Part shown: positions 26,723 through 35,982 of the stretch, piece by piece
How positions within the stretch are numbered: position 1 is the first letter of the stretch
Layout of the letters: every line of letters begins with the position of its first letter
From: Allorhizobium undicola ORS 992 = ATCC 700741
GTDB lineage: Bacteria; Pseudomonadota; Alphaproteobacteria; Rhizobiales; Rhizobiaceae
Reading direction: 5' to 3'
Length of the DNA: 64,000 nt
NCBI RefSeq assembly: GCF_000621665.1
Contig: NZ_JHXQ01000016.1
Coordinates: 1 to 64,000 of the forward strand
Program-made: the position numbers and the translations under genes
The notes under the pieces: generated by a model
The model's database searches: none
Told to the model about the DNA's origin: nothing
The model's input: only the letters and a program-made list of their open reading frames with translations

Positions 26723-28600
26723 TCAGGCCGGTGAATTCGGATCGAGCTCCAGCCCGATCATCCCGCCCGATTGCCGGTTCCACAAATCGGCATAAAGCCC
26801 GCCCAGCGCCAGCAGTTCGGCATGGCTGCCTTCCTCGATGATGCGGCCCTGATCGATCACCACCAGCCTGTCCAGCGCGGCAATGGTGGAGAGCCGGTGG
26901 GCAATGGCCAGCACGGTCTTGCCATGCATCAACCGGTCGAGATTGGACTGGATGGCGGCTTCCACCTCCGAATCGAGCGCGGAGGTGGCCTCGTCCAGCA
27001 CCAGGATCGGCGCGTCCTTCAGCATCACGCGGGCAATGGCGATGCGCTGACGCTGGCCACCCGACAGTTTCACGCCCCTTTCGCCCACATGCGCATCAAA
27101 GCCTGTTCGTCCGCGCTGGTCCGAGAGGCGTTTTATGAAATCCAGCGCTTCGGCGCGGGCGGCAGCCGCCTGAAGCTGGGCATCATCCGCATCGGTGCGG
27201 CCAAACAGGATATTGTCGCGGATCGAGCGGTGCAGCAGGGATGTATCCTGCGTGACCATACCAATCGAAGCACGAAGGCTTTCCTGCGTAACAGTGCGAA
27301 TATCCTGACCGTCTATGGTGATGTGGCCATCCTCGACATCGTAGAAGCGCAACAGCAGATTGACCAGCGTGGTCTTGCCCGCGCCGGATCGTCCGACAAT
27401 GCCAAGCTTTTCACCGGGGCGGATGGTGAGGGAAAGGCGGTCAATGGCGCCCTTGCCCCTGCCATAGTGGAAGGAAACGTTTTCAAAACGGATAAGCGGG
27501 CCGGTGACAGTGAGTTTCGTGGCATCATCGCGGTCCTTGAGACCGATAGGCCGGGCAATCATTTCGGCTGAATTCTGGATGGTGCCGATATTGCGCATGA
27601 TGCCGTTCAGCTGCGTCATCATGCGGTTGAGCAGCATGGTCAGCCGCAGCACCAGGCCTAAGGTGAAGGCGATGGCGCCAGCCGTCATGGCATCGGCAAA
27701 CCACAAATCCATGCAGACCACGGCGACAACGGCGATCATCAACCCGGAAAGCAGCGCCAGCGACGACCGCACCCCGGTAATGAGCCGGGCAAAGGGGGTG
27801 AGGGCGGCCTGATAACGCTCGAAGCCCTCGCGAATATAATGGTCGTTTTGCTGTTCGCGGCCAAAGAGCTTGAGGGTCTGGATGTTGGAATAGCTGTCTA
27901 CCAGCCTGCCGTTCAGGGCGGATGCGGCCTCCGCCGTCTCGCGGGCGTGGCGGCGAATGCGCGGCACGAAAAACCGCGCCAGAACCGCAAAGCCTGCAAT
28001 CCAGACGCCAATGATGGCAGCCAGCCGCCAATCGAGCTGCGCCACCAGGGCCATGGTGGAAAGGGTATAGATCACCATGAACCACACCACCTGCAAAAGC
28101 GAGGTCAGCAGATCCCCGACGGCCTGCCCGCCGGACCAGACTTTCGAGACGATGCGTCCGGCAAAATCGTTCTGAAAAAAACCCAGCGATTGCCGCGCCA
28201 CGTGAACATGGCTTTGCCAGCGGGCGAGATTGTAGAAATTCAGCACCACGACCTGCTCTTCCACCAGCGCGCCAAGCGCAATGACGCCAAGGCGCAGCAC
28301 CAGCACGAAGGCGGCCATGGCGGCAAGCTCAAGCCCATGGGCTGCCAGCAGGTCATGCCAGCCGCCAGCCTTCGGAACGGTGGACAGAAGATCGACGAGA
28401 CGGCCCGCAAACCAGAACAGGCCAGCCTCCACCATGGCCACCGCACCGCCGCACAGCGCCATCAGCACAAAGGCGGCCTTGGCCTGCGAGACATAAAACC
28501 ACACAAAGCCGCCGAGGCTGGAGGGTGGTTGCAGGTTCGCCTTTTCGGTAAAGGGGTCAAGCCAGCTTTCGAACAGGCGAGCGATGCGATGCGTTATCAT
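26723..28600 (-). CDS. ABC exporter half-transporter (membrane + ATPase), second gene
   Basis: 625 residues. Six-helix transmembrane domain (about 40-340) followed by an ATP-binding domain with Walker A GRSGAGKTTL, signature LSGGQRQRIAIARV, Walker B ILVLDEATSALDSE and H-loop IAHRLST. MsbA/multidrug-type fold. The ATG at 28600 overlaps the upstream stop (ATGA). With its paralogue upstream it very likely forms a heterodimeric exporter; the substrate is unknown. Both nucleotide sites look catalytically intact. Confidence 0.9.
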   Translation of the reverse strand: MITHRIARLFESWLDPFTEKANLQPPSSLGGFVWFYVSQAKAAFVLMALCGGAVAMVEAGLFWFAGRLVDLLSTVPKAGGWHDLLAAHGLELAAMAAFVLVLRLGVIALGALVEEQVVVLNFYNLARWQSHVHVARQSLGFFQNDFAGRIVSKVWSGGQAVGDLLTSLLQVVWFMVIYTLSTMALVAQLDWRLAAIIGVWIAGFAVLARFFVPRIRRHARETAEAASALNGRLVDSYSNIQTLKLFGREQQNDHYIREGFERYQAALTPFARLITGVRSSLALLSGLMIAVVAVVCMDLWFADAMTAGAIAFTLGLVLRLTMLLNRMMTQLNGIMRNIGTIQNSAEMIARPIGLKDRDDATKLTVTGPLIRFENVSFHYGRGKGAIDRLSLTIRPGEKLGIVGRSGAGKTTLVNLLLRFYDVEDGHITIDGQDIRTVTQESLRASIGMVTQDTSLLHRSIRDNILFGRTDADDAQLQAAAARAEALDFIKRLSDQRGRTGFDAHVGERGVKLSGGQRQRIAIARVMLKDAPILVLDEATSALDSEVEAAIQSNLDRLMHGKTVLAIAHRLSTIAALDRLVVIDQGRIIEEGSHAELLALGGLYADLWNRQSGGMIGLELDPNSPA

Positions 28601-30444
28601 GCGGCGGAGCTTTCCTCCTGATCGGCCAGGAACCCGCCGGACTGGCGGTTCCACAGATCGGCATAGATGCCGCCGGTGGCGACGAGTTCGGCGTGGCTGC
28701 CGGTCTGGATGATTCTGCCCTTGTCCAGCACGATCAGCCGGTCCATCTCGGTGAGGGTGGACAGGCGGTGGGCAATGGCAATCACGGTCTTGCCTTCCAT
28801 CAGGGCAAAGAGGCTTTCCTGAATGGCGGCTTCCACTTCCGAATCGAGCGCCGATGTCGCCTCGTCGAGAATGAGGATGGGCGCGTTTTTCAAAAACACC
28901 CGCGCAATGGCAATGCGCTGGCGCTGGCCGCCGGAAAGCTTGACGCCGCGTTCGCCCACTTGCGCATCCAGTCCCTTGCGGCCCTGCATATCCACGAGGT
29001 TTTCGATGAAGTCCCAGGCATTGGCGCGTTTTGCCGCTTCGATCACCTCGGCATCGCTGGCCTCCGGCCTGCCATAGGCAATGTTGTCGCGCAGCGAACG
29101 GTGCAGAAGCGAGGTATCCTGCGTGACGACACCGACCAGCGAACGCAGGCTATCCTGCGAGACGGTGGCGATGTTTTGCCCGTCTATGGTGATTGCGCCC
29201 ATTTCCACGTCGTAGAACCGCAGCAAAAGGTTCATCAACGTGGTCTTGCCCGCGCCGGAACGGCCAACCAGCCCGACCTTTTCGCCCGCCTTGATGGTGA
29301 GGGAGAAGTCTTCGATCACGCCCCTTGCCTTGCCATAATGGAAGCGCACGGCGTCATAGGTGATTTCGCCGCGCGGAGCGGTGAGGCGGCGGGCGGCAGG
29401 CGCATCGACAATGTCATGCGGCTTGGTCATCATCTCCATGCCGTCATAGACCGTGCCGATATTTTCGAACAGGGCAGACACTTCCCACATGATCCATTGC
29501 GACATGCCGTTCACCCGCATGGCAAGGCCGATGGCAACGGCGATGGAGCCGACCTCGATGGAGGCATTGAGCCAGAACCAGATGGAAAGCCCGCCCACGG
29601 CAAACAACAACAGGCAGTTATTGCCATAGACGAGGATCTGGAACAGCGTCACCAGCCGCATCTGGCCATGCACGGAACCGAGAAACTCATCCATGGCGCC
29701 ACGGGCATAGGCCTCTTCCCGGCCGGTATGGGAGAAAAGCTTCACGGTGGCGATGTTGGTATAGCTGTCCACCACCCGGCCGGTCATGGAGGAGCGGGCA
29801 TCGGCCTGTTCGGCGGAAACCTTGCGCAGGCGCGGCACGAAAAAGGCGACAATGCCAATATAAAGCGCCAGCCATATCACGATGGGCACCACGAGGCGCA
29901 TATCCGCCACTGCGACGATCACGATCATCGAGGTAAAATAGGTGGCGACATAGACAAAGACGTCCAGCACCTTCATGGCGGTTTCGCGCACGGCCAGCGC
30001 CGTCTGCATGACCTTGGTGGAAACCCGGCCCGCAAACTCATTGGCAAAAAACGTCATGGAGTGGCGCAGCAGATAGCGATGCATCTGCCAGCGGGCGATC
30101 ATCGGAAAATTACCCATCAGCGTCTGGTGCATGACCAGCGAATTGAAACCGGCCACCAGCGGCAGGGCAATCAGCACCACGAAACCCATGGCGAAGAGTT
30201 TCCAGCCATCCGTTTGCAGAAAGGTGGCGCGGTCTGCATGGGAAAGCCATTCGACGATGTCGCCGAGAAAGCGAAACAACATGACCTCGCCCAGCGCAAT
30301 CAGCGCGCTCATGCTGGCCATCAGCACAAGCCAGAAGGCGACAGGCCGTGTATAGTGCCACATGAAGGCCACAAGACCGGCGGGCGGCGTTTGCGGCTCT
30401 TCCTGCGGATAGGGATTTACGCGGTTTTCGAACCAGGAAAACAT
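28597..30444 (-). CDS. ABC exporter half-transporter (membrane + ATPase), first gene
   Basis: 615 residues, paralogous to the following gene. The transmembrane domain lies at about 30-330; the ATPase carries GRSGAGKTTLMN, LSGGQRQRIAIARV, ILILDEATSALDSE and IAHRLST. The ATG at 30444 has GGAGC eight bases upstream; a TTG at 30456 is in frame. The conserved N-terminus (MFSWFENRVNPYPQEEP) matches the style of its partner (FESWLDPFTEK). A candidate leader ORF lies 187 bases upstream. Confidence 0.9.
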   Translation of the reverse strand: MFSWFENRVNPYPQEEPQTPPAGLVAFMWHYTRPVAFWLVLMASMSALIALGEVMLFRFLGDIVEWLSHADRATFLQTDGWKLFAMGFVVLIALPLVAGFNSLVMHQTLMGNFPMIARWQMHRYLLRHSMTFFANEFAGRVSTKVMQTALAVRETAMKVLDVFVYVATYFTSMIVIVAVADMRLVVPIVIWLALYIGIVAFFVPRLRKVSAEQADARSSMTGRVVDSYTNIATVKLFSHTGREEAYARGAMDEFLGSVHGQMRLVTLFQILVYGNNCLLLFAVGGLSIWFWLNASIEVGSIAVAIGLAMRVNGMSQWIMWEVSALFENIGTVYDGMEMMTKPHDIVDAPAARRLTAPRGEITYDAVRFHYGKARGVIEDFSLTIKAGEKVGLVGRSGAGKTTLMNLLLRFYDVEMGAITIDGQNIATVSQDSLRSLVGVVTQDTSLLHRSLRDNIAYGRPEASDAEVIEAAKRANAWDFIENLVDMQGRKGLDAQVGERGVKLSGGQRQRIAIARVFLKNAPILILDEATSALDSEVEAAIQESLFALMEGKTVIAIAHRLSTLTEMDRLIVLDKGRIIQTGSHAELVATGGIYADLWNRQSGGFLADQEESSAA

Positions 30445-30590
30445 GATTTGCTCCAAGGTGCTGCCGCGATGATACCGACCGGCAACATGGTCTTCGCCGC
30501 AGCGAGCATTGCTGAACCCGGCAACGGCGTGGATTGTTTATACCTGCGTGAACATGGCAGGCTTGCGAAAGGATGATGGAATGGACGATG

Positions 30591-30610
30591 CCGCCTTCGC
30601 CCGAAGGCGG
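30591..30610 (-). promoter_or_regulatory. Hairpin between candidate leader ORF and ABC exporter genes
   Basis: CCGCCTTCG/CGAAGGCGG perfect inverted repeat, 21 bases downstream of the small-ORF stop on the minus strand. There is no T-run, so it is not a classical intrinsic terminator. Confidence 0.5.
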
Positions 30611-30631
30611 ATCAAGCGTGGCGATGCCCGC

Positions 30632-30700
30632 TCAGGCTCGTCGCTGTCCGTAAGGGAACACCACGGCGGCGGGGATGCGTGTCCGGAACTTTGTCTTCAT
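30632..30700 (-). CDS. Candidate 22-residue leader peptide
   Basis: Minus-strand ORF starting MKTKFRTRIPAAVVFP and ending QRRA before TGA (30632-30634). ATG 30700 is preceded by GGGAGG at six-base spacing, the strongest ribosome site in this gap. The peptide is cationic (two Lys, four Arg) and has no hydrophobic core. Its position upstream of the exporter pair in the same direction, followed by a hairpin, suggests a regulatory leader. There is no homology evidence, so it may be a chance ORF. The remaining 500-base gap shows nothing else clear. Confidence 0.4.
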   Translation of the reverse strand: MKTKFRTRIPAAVVFPYGQRRA

Positions 30701-30945
30701 GGCAGCCTCCCTGATTGCGTGGTTGATAGAGGTTGCTTTCTATCTGCTTTTTCATCGCGATAAAAGGCACAATCGAAGCGGGAGGTTGGCAGCCGCCTCT
30801 TGTGGCATTTCTGCAACGCAGGTGAGGGCGGCGCGTTCCTATGTGCTTGCTGCGGCAAGATGGGCTTTCGGGTTTCATTTGACATTTGCGTGTCGCAATG
30901 TTGCACAGGCTTGCCCTTGTCACGATCTGCCGCGGAAACCCCATC

Positions 30946-31416
30946 ATGTCCGATATTCGCATCGCGCTTTACCAACCCGATATTCCGGGCAATACCGGCA
31001 CGATCCTGCGGCTTGCCGCCTGCCTTGGTTTCAAGGTGGATATTATCGAACCCGCAGGCTTCGTGTTGTCCGACAAGAACCTGCGCCGCGCCGGCATGGA
31101 TTATCTGGCAAGTGTCGCCATGACCCGCCATGTCAACTGGGAGCAGTTCGAAGCATGGCGGCGGGGCGAGGGCAGGCGGCTGGTGCTGGCTTCCACCCGT
31201 GCCGCCGTGTCCTATGTGACATTCGGCTTCCGGCCTGATGACATATTGCTGTTTGGCCGCGAAAGCGCCGGCGTGCCGGAGGCGGTGCATGAGGGCGCCG
31301 ATGCGCGCCTGCTCATTCCCATGGTTGCGGGCCAGCGCTCCATCAATGTGGCCATGTCCGCCGCCATGATGGCCGGTGAGGCCCTGCGCCAGACGGCGGG
31401 CTTTGCCGCATTATAA
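30946..31416 (+). CDS. trmL: tRNA (cytidine/uridine-34-2'-O)-methyltransferase
   Basis: SPOUT-class methyltransferase that 2'-O-methylates the wobble base of tRNA-Leu isoacceptors. 156 residues: IALYQPDIPGNTGTILRLAA at the N-terminus, LLFGRESAGVPE in the middle, and the knot motif IPMVAGQRSINVAMSAAMM, including the family's Ser-Ile-Asn. Length and motifs match TrmL. The ATG at 30946 begins MSDIRIALYQP; the extra upstream codons of the frame are not conserved-looking. Confidence 0.93.
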   Translation: MSDIRIALYQPDIPGNTGTILRLAACLGFKVDIIEPAGFVLSDKNLRRAGMDYLASVAMTRHVNWEQFEAWRRGEGRRLVLASTRAAVSYVTFGFRPDDILLFGRESAGVPEAVHEGADARLLIPMVAGQRSINVAMSAAMMAGEALRQTAGFAAL

Positions 31417-31569
31417 GGGGACAGCGGCGTCCCTGTTGCCGCAGGCTGGATATGGCTGAGGCTTTGTGCGAAAATGCCGCAGAGTGTCTTTCAGAATTGT
31501 CTGATTTTCCGGTTGCATATCTAGGCGTGTAATTTTATGCTGCGATGCAACATTACGTGGGAGAGAAGC

Positions 31570-32853
31570 ATGTTCGATACGGCCTTCACCTTCGGTTTGA
31601 CGCAGTTTGCCCGAAGCCTGTCCTTTCCGGAGCGTCTTCAGAACCGGCCCTTTCGCAACACGGCGCTGGAGCCCTTGCGCTGGCGCAATGCCGGGCTGGA
31701 TGCCTTGTTCTACGACATCAAGGCTTTGACGGCAGAGGAAACCTTTTACATCAGCGACAGCCTTGCCGCCGAGGGGCTGATCATGATCGTGCCGCCAGCC
31801 GGGCAGGGCATGTTGACCATTTGCGAAAGCGTGGACGAATATGTGCTGCGCGGTGGCCGGCAGGTGCGCGCCCTTACCATTGCGGGCATTGGTGGTTCGG
31901 CCATCGGCGCTGCCGCCTTTGCCCGCAACGTCGCCAATGCGGTTGGCGGGCCGGTTGCGGCGGTTGTGTCCGGCTACGGCCTGGGCGACGTGATGACCGA
32001 GGCCATGGGCGGGCTGTTCTTCTTCGGGCCGCTCGGTTTCCTGCGCGGCAGTTTCGAAATGATCGACGACATGGTCGGGCGCCCGCAATTCGGCGTAAAA
32101 CGCCAGCAGGCGGCCAAGGCCAGACCGGCGCGTTCCTGCCTTGAGAGCGATACCGTGGCGGCATTGCTGGCGCATGGCGAGCTTGGTTTCGATGTGATCG
32201 CCACCCATTCAAAGGGTAGCCGCACCTTGTCCGAAGCCATCGGTTCTCTGGTGGCGGACAAGGGAGCAGAAAGCCTCAAACGGCTGGAAAACAGCCTTTT
32301 TGTTACCTTTGGCGCGCGGATTTCCCTGCCGCCCCCGCTGGATCCCGCCATCGCTGTCATGGGGGAACTGGACTGGTATGGGGAGGTTAATTCCGGTCTC
32401 GGTGCCGGTGATCGCGCCCGCATTGCCCTGTGCGGACATTCCACCAATACCGATATGCCCTGCTCGCTTCGGGTGACGGAGCTGTTGCAGCCGCTTCTGG
32501 CGGGCCGTGCAAAGGCCGAAACGCCAAAGGTGCAGGATGTTCCTTTGCCGAAGGCGCCCGCCATTGCCGTTGTCGAGAAGGCCGCTGACCTTATCGAGGC
32601 ATCATCCGTTGCAACGGCCGAGACGGTACAGCCGCCCTTGATGCCGCAGCCCGAGCCTGAGGCGCCGATGGCGGAAATGCAGACCGCTCCCCTTGCTGCA
32701 AGCCCCGTAGAGGCCGAGCTTTCCGCCGAAGCTTCCCTTGTGCCAGTGGAAGAGCCGGTGGCCCCGCCCGCCGCTTTGCCGCAGACGGACAATGCCATCA
32801 AGCGGCTGCTGAAACCCAAGGGCTCGGGCGCGCGCCCGGGCCGGCGGCGCTAG
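31570..32853 (+). CDS. Hypothetical protein, possible alpha/beta-hydrolase fold
   Basis: 427 residues; ATG 31570 preceded by GGGAGAGAAGC. The N-terminal two thirds contain a Gly/Ala-rich hydrophobic stretch (LTIAGIGGSAIGAAAFARN, LFFFGPLGFLRG), then FDVIATHSKGSRTLSEAI, which resembles a nucleophile elbow (xHSxG). Further on are ELDWYGEVNSG and LCGHSTNTDMPCSLRVTELL, which could carry the Asp and His of a triad. The C-terminal 120 residues are Pro/Ala/Glu-rich and low-complexity. The assignment is an inference. The TAG stop is the first codon of repeat R2. Confidence 0.6.
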   Translation: MFDTAFTFGLTQFARSLSFPERLQNRPFRNTALEPLRWRNAGLDALFYDIKALTAEETFYISDSLAAEGLIMIVPPAGQGMLTICESVDEYVLRGGRQVRALTIAGIGGSAIGAAAFARNVANAVGGPVAAVVSGYGLGDVMTEAMGGLFFFGPLGFLRGSFEMIDDMVGRPQFGVKRQQAAKARPARSCLESDTVAALLAHGELGFDVIATHSKGSRTLSEAIGSLVADKGAESLKRLENSLFVTFGARISLPPPLDPAIAVMGELDWYGEVNSGLGAGDRARIALCGHSTNTDMPCSLRVTELLQPLLAGRAKAETPKVQDVPLPKAPAIAVVEKAADLIEASSVATAETVQPPLMPQPEPEAPMAEMQTAPLAASPVEAELSAEASLVPVEEPVAPPAALPQTDNAIKRLLKPKGSGARPGRRR

Positions 32854-32955
32854 AGCATTTTCAGGAAAAGTGGAAACCGGTTTTCCGTCTGAAAATGCGT
32901 AAAAACAAATAGTTAGAGCGGTTCAATGTTTCCGTGAAACAATGAACCGCTCTAG
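32851..32955 (+). repeat. Palindromic repeat, family R2
   Basis: Complete copy: TAGAGCATTTTCAGGAAAAG ... GGTTTTCCGTCTGAAAATGC, then TTAGAGCGGTTCAATGTTTC / GAAACAATGAACCGCTCTAG. Confidence 0.88.
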
Positions 32956-32960
32956 ATGTG

Positions 32961-33006
32961 GAGCTTTCAGGAAAAGTGTCGTCACGGTTTTCCGTTCGGC
33001 ATCACG
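32961..33006 (+). repeat. R2 half-repeat
   Basis: GAGCTTTCAGGAAAAGTGTC GTCACGGTTTTCCGTTCGGC resembles the first hairpin of R2. It overlaps the stop codon of the minus-strand MaoC gene (33002-33004). Confidence 0.65.
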
Positions 33007-33478
33007 TCGCCGGTTCCTGCTCCAGAACTGAACTGGTGAAACGCAGCACGGGTTCGCCGTGCTGGTTTTCCGCCTCGGCGAGGCACATATTCATGCGCCA
33101 GCCGGGGCGGGAGTTCAGGGGGCGGGCTTCAAGTCCGGTGAGAAAATAGGTCAACTCGTCGCCCGCGAAAACCGGCTTGATCCAGGCCAGATCCCGGAAG
33201 CCGGGGGAGGGGCCGAGAAGGGGCGGCGTGCCGCCCTCGGCACGGATGGCGGTGCAGCGTTCCGTCCAGAAATCCAGAAAAGTCCGCATCCAGCCTGAAG
33301 CCGAATGCCAGCCCGAAGCACAGAGCGCGCCGAACACATAGTTTTTCGCCGCCTCGGCATCCAGGTGAAAGGGCTGGGGGTCGAAGCGCTGCGCAAAGGC
33401 AATGATGTCATGGGCGGGGAAGGCGCGGGTGCCAAGCGTGATTTTCTGCCCGACAGGAAAAAGGTCGAGCATGTTCAC
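33002..33478 (-). CDS. MaoC-like dehydratase, second gene of pair
   Basis: 158 residues with the MaoC/hot-dog pattern: DIIAFAQRFDPQPFHLDAEA (the catalytic Asp/His of (R)-specific enoyl-CoA hydratases) and a LCASGWHSASGWMRTF helix. A GTG start (33478) overlaps the upstream stop as GTGA; ATG 33472 is an alternative. It is paralogous to the preceding gene, so the two may form a heteromer; the acyl substrate is unknown. Confidence 0.85.
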   Translation of the reverse strand: MNMLDLFPVGQKITLGTRAFPAHDIIAFAQRFDPQPFHLDAEAAKNYVFGALCASGWHSASGWMRTFLDFWTERCTAIRAEGGTPPLLGPSPGFRDLAWIKPVFAGDELTYFLTGLEARPLNSRPGWRMNMCLAEAENQHGEPVLRFTSSVLEQEPAT

Positions 33479-33945
33479 GGCGCATTCTCCGGGGTGGATT
33501 TTTGTCGGATCATCGAGGCGTTGCGGGCAACCAGCACGGTTTCACCCCTCTGATTCACCAGTTCGTGGCGGCATGTCACCATGCCGATGCCTGGGCGGGA
33601 TTTGAGCGGGCGGGCGGCTTCCACTTCGCTGAAACCGCTCAATATGTCGCCCGCCAGCACCGGCCTTTTCCATTCCATGCTGTCAATGCCCGGCGCGCCC
33701 TGTCCGCTGGAGCGGCTGATATAGCTGTCGAACATCATGCGCATCAGCATGGCGCATGTGTGCCAGCCGGAAGCAGCCAGCCCGCCCAGAATGCTTGCCT
33801 CTCCGGCCTCGCGGGAAAGATGCATGGGCTGCGGGTCGAATTGCCGGGCAAAGTCGATGATGTCTTGCGCCGTCACCTCGAAAGGCCCCAGCGGCAGGCG
33901 AAGCCCCGGCGGAAAATCCTCATAATATAATGTGGCTTCCGCCAT
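33475..33945 (-). CDS. MaoC-like dehydratase, first gene of pair
   Basis: 156 residues. DIIDFARQFDPQPMHLSREA holds the hydratase-2 Asp and His, followed by LAASGWHTCAMLMRMM. The remainder (WKRPVLAGDILSGFSEV) is the usual hot-dog sheet. Together with the overlapping downstream paralogue it probably acts on enoyl-CoA thioesters in fatty-acid or polyhydroxyalkanoate metabolism. Confidence 0.87.
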   Translation of the reverse strand: MAEATLYYEDFPPGLRLPLGPFEVTAQDIIDFARQFDPQPMHLSREAGEASILGGLAASGWHTCAMLMRMMFDSYISRSSGQGAPGIDSMEWKRPVLAGDILSGFSEVEAARPLKSRPGIGMVTCRHELVNQRGETVLVARNASMIRQKSTPENAP

Positions 33946-33972
33946 GCCCTTCTCCCGTTTTCAAGGCAAGGA

Positions 33973-34069
33973 TCGCGCAAACCTGTGCAGCGGTTTTGCG
34001 ATAACGACATGCGACAAACAATGACTTAAAGCGTCAGGCGCGAATCTGAAAGATCGCGACAGGCTTTAG
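33973..34069 (-). repeat. Palindromic repeat, family R3
   Basis: GCGCAAACCTGTGCAGCGGT TTTGCGATAACGACATGCG, then TTAAAGCGTCAGGCGCGAAT CTGAAAGATCGCGACAGGC. It is the reverse complement of the copy at 60425-60530 with minor changes. Confidence 0.8.
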
Positions 34070-34073
34070 AAGA

Positions 34074-35177
34074 TCAGGTGTTGAAGCGGAAGTGGATCAC
34101 GTCGCCGTCATGCACGACATATTCCTTGCCTTCATCGCGCGCCTTGCCCGCTTCCTTGGCGCCGACTTCGCCGTTGAACTGCACGAAATCATCATAGGCA
34201 ATGGTGTTGGCGCGAATGAAGCCGCGTTCGAAATCGGAGTGGATGACGCCTGCGGCCTGCGGGGCCTTGGTGCCGCGCTTGATGGTCCAGGCGCGGCATT
34301 CCTTGGGGCCGACGGTGAAATAGGTGATGAGGTCAAGCAGCTTGTAGCCAGCGCGGATCAGGCGGTCGAGACCTGCTTCCGAAAGGCCAAGCTCCGAGAG
34401 GAATTCGGCCGATTCGTCATCGGGAAGCTGTGCGACTTCAGCCTCGATGGCGGCGGAAATCACCACGGTTTCCGCCCCTTGGGCTTTCGCCATTTCAGCG
34501 ACGGCGGCGGTGTGGCTGTTGCCGGTGGCTGCATCGCCTTCGGCGACGTTGCACACATAAAGAACGGGGTGGGCGGTCAGCAGGTTCAGGCCCTGCAAAA
34601 TGCGGATTTCTTCCGCGTCCAGCGTTTGCAGCAGGGTGCGCACGGGCTTGCCTTCATGCAGAAGCTTCAGCGAGGCTTCCATGATGGGCAGTTGCGCCAT
34701 GGATTCCTTGTCCTTGCCGGTGGCGCGCTTGCGCGTCTGCTCGGTGCGCCGCTCCAGGCTTTCCAGATCGGCCAGCATCAGCTCGGTTTCGATCGTCTCG
34801 GCATCGGCCACGGGGTCGATCCGGCCTTCGACATGGGTGATGTCGGTATCTTCGAAACAGCGCAGGACATGCACCACGGCATCCACCTCGCGGATATTGG
34901 CGAGGAACTGGTTGCCAAGTCCTTCACCCTTGGAGGCGCCGCGCACCAGACCGGCAATATCCACGAAGGAAATGCGGGTGGGGATGATTTCCTTCGACTT
35001 GGCAATGTCGGCCAGCATCTTCATGCGCGGATCGGGCACGGCCACCTCGCCGGTGTTCGGCTCGATGGTGCAGAAGGGGTAGTTGGCCGCCTGGGCGGCT
35101 GCCGTCTTGGTCAGCGCGTTGAAGAGGGTGGATTTGCCGACATTCGGCAGGCCCACGATACCGCATTTGAAGCCCAT
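34074..35177 (-). CDS. ychF: Redox-regulated ATPase YchF (Obg-like)
   Basis: 367 residues. P-loop [15 protein letters not shown], switch region [17 protein letters not shown], and NVAE in place of NKxD, which gives the known ATP preference. A coiled-coil insert ([16 protein letters not shown]) and a C-terminal TGS domain ([20 protein letters not shown]) complete the family layout. YchF binds ribosomes and takes part in stress responses. The gene sits near pth, a common neighbourhood. Confidence 0.96.
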   Translation of the reverse strand: MGFKCGIVGLPNVGKSTLFNALTKTAAAQAANYPFCTIEPNTGEVAVPDPRMKMLADIAKSKEIIPTRISFVDIAGLVRGASKGEGLGNQFLANIREVDAVVHVLRCFEDTDITHVEGRIDPVADAETIETELMLADLESLERRTEQTRKRATGKDKESMAQLPIMEASLKLLHEGKPVRTLLQTLDAEEIRILQGLNLLTAHPVLYVCNVAEGDAATGNSHTAAVAEMAKAQGAETVVISAAIEAEVAQLPDDESAEFLSELGLSEAGLDRLIRAGYKLLDLITYFTVGPKECRAWTIKRGTKAPQAAGVIHSDFERGFIRANTIAYDDFVQFNGEVGAKEAGKARDEGKEYVVHDGDVIHFRFNT

Positions 35178-35380
35178 GGTTTCATTCCGTCGCGTGCGAG
35201 ATAATCTTTGCCTTGCCTATGGGGGAAGGGGCGGCGCGGGTCAAGGCTTGTCATGTATATTGCCCCTCATGCCAAGGGTCATTGAAAATGACGCTTGGAA
35301 TGAGGGGCTTGGCATCAGACAGTTTTCTCCGGGCCGTTTGAGCCCTATATACCGGAAAATTTTCTATCGTGAGGTTCGCC

Positions 35381-35692
35381 ATGCCGGGCAGGAACGTGGT
35401 TTTGAAGCCGAAGCCGGAAACGGCACAGAAACTGGACAGGCCGAAGCTCTACAAGGTTATCCTGAACAATGACGACTATACGCCACGCGAATTCGTGACC
35501 GTGGTGCTCAAGGCCGTCTTTCGCATGGGGGAGGAGACCGGCCGTCGTGTCATGCTTACGGCCCACCGCTTCGGTTCGGCGGTGGTGGTGGTCTGCCAGA
35601 AGGATATTGCCGAGACCAAGGCGAAGGAGGCAAACGACCTTGCCAAGGAGGCGGGCTTTCCGCTGCTCTTTACCGTAGAGCCCGAGGAATAA
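35381..35692 (+). CDS. clpS2: ATP-dependent Clp protease adaptor ClpS2
   Basis: Delivers N-degron substrates to ClpAP. 103 residues: YKVILNNDDYTPREFVTVVL contains the conserved Asn-Asp-Asp-Tyr-Thr surface, followed by MGEETGRRVMLTAHRFGSAV and AETKAKEANDLAKEAGFPLL. It has the ClpS2-type sequence of alphaproteobacteria (HRFGSAVV rather than the ClpS1 HQKGxGVC) and no clpA beside it. The ATG at 35381 is preceded by GTGAGG. Confidence 0.93.
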   Translation: MPGRNVVLKPKPETAQKLDRPKLYKVILNNDDYTPREFVTVVLKAVFRMGEETGRRVMLTAHRFGSAVVVVCQKDIAETKAKEANDLAKEAGFPLLFTVEPEE

Positions 35693-35872
35693 GCGCATTC
35701 GCGGCAGCTTTGGCGCAAAAACAGATGGCGAGCGGCAACGAGACACACATCATCCGTATTTTACCAAAAAAACACTCACGCTGTGATTGTTTGCCTGCTT
35801 TTATTAACCGAAAAATTATGTGCCCTGCACCATGATCGGCAGCATGAAAGCCGGCGGCCTTTCGCAATTTCA

Positions 35873-35911
35873 GAGCATCATTCGACCGGAGTGAAACGAG
35901 GATCGAAAGAT
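35873..35911 (+). repeat. Short repeat R4, copy 1
   Basis: GAGCATCATTCGACCGGAGT GAAACGAGGATCGAAAGAT; an inverted-orientation relative lies at 42771-42810. The rest of the 290-base gap between clpS2 and the MCP gene (AT-rich at about 35755-35820) shows no ORF and presumably carries the MCP promoter. Confidence 0.55.
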
Positions 35912-35982
35912 TATGCTTCGAAAATAGTGGGTTAGAGACCCCCGCCCGGCAAGATGTTTTGTCACGAGGGGACTTTCCTGAC

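Noticed and set aside
28693-30576. Plus-strand 627-codon ORF
   Set aside because: Antisense to a clear ABC exporter gene with intact motifs; shadow.
30675-31238. Plus-strand ORF beginning with a membrane-like segment upstream of trmL
   Set aside because: Runs far into trmL in another frame; only the first 40 residues look protein-like. Not supportable without homology.
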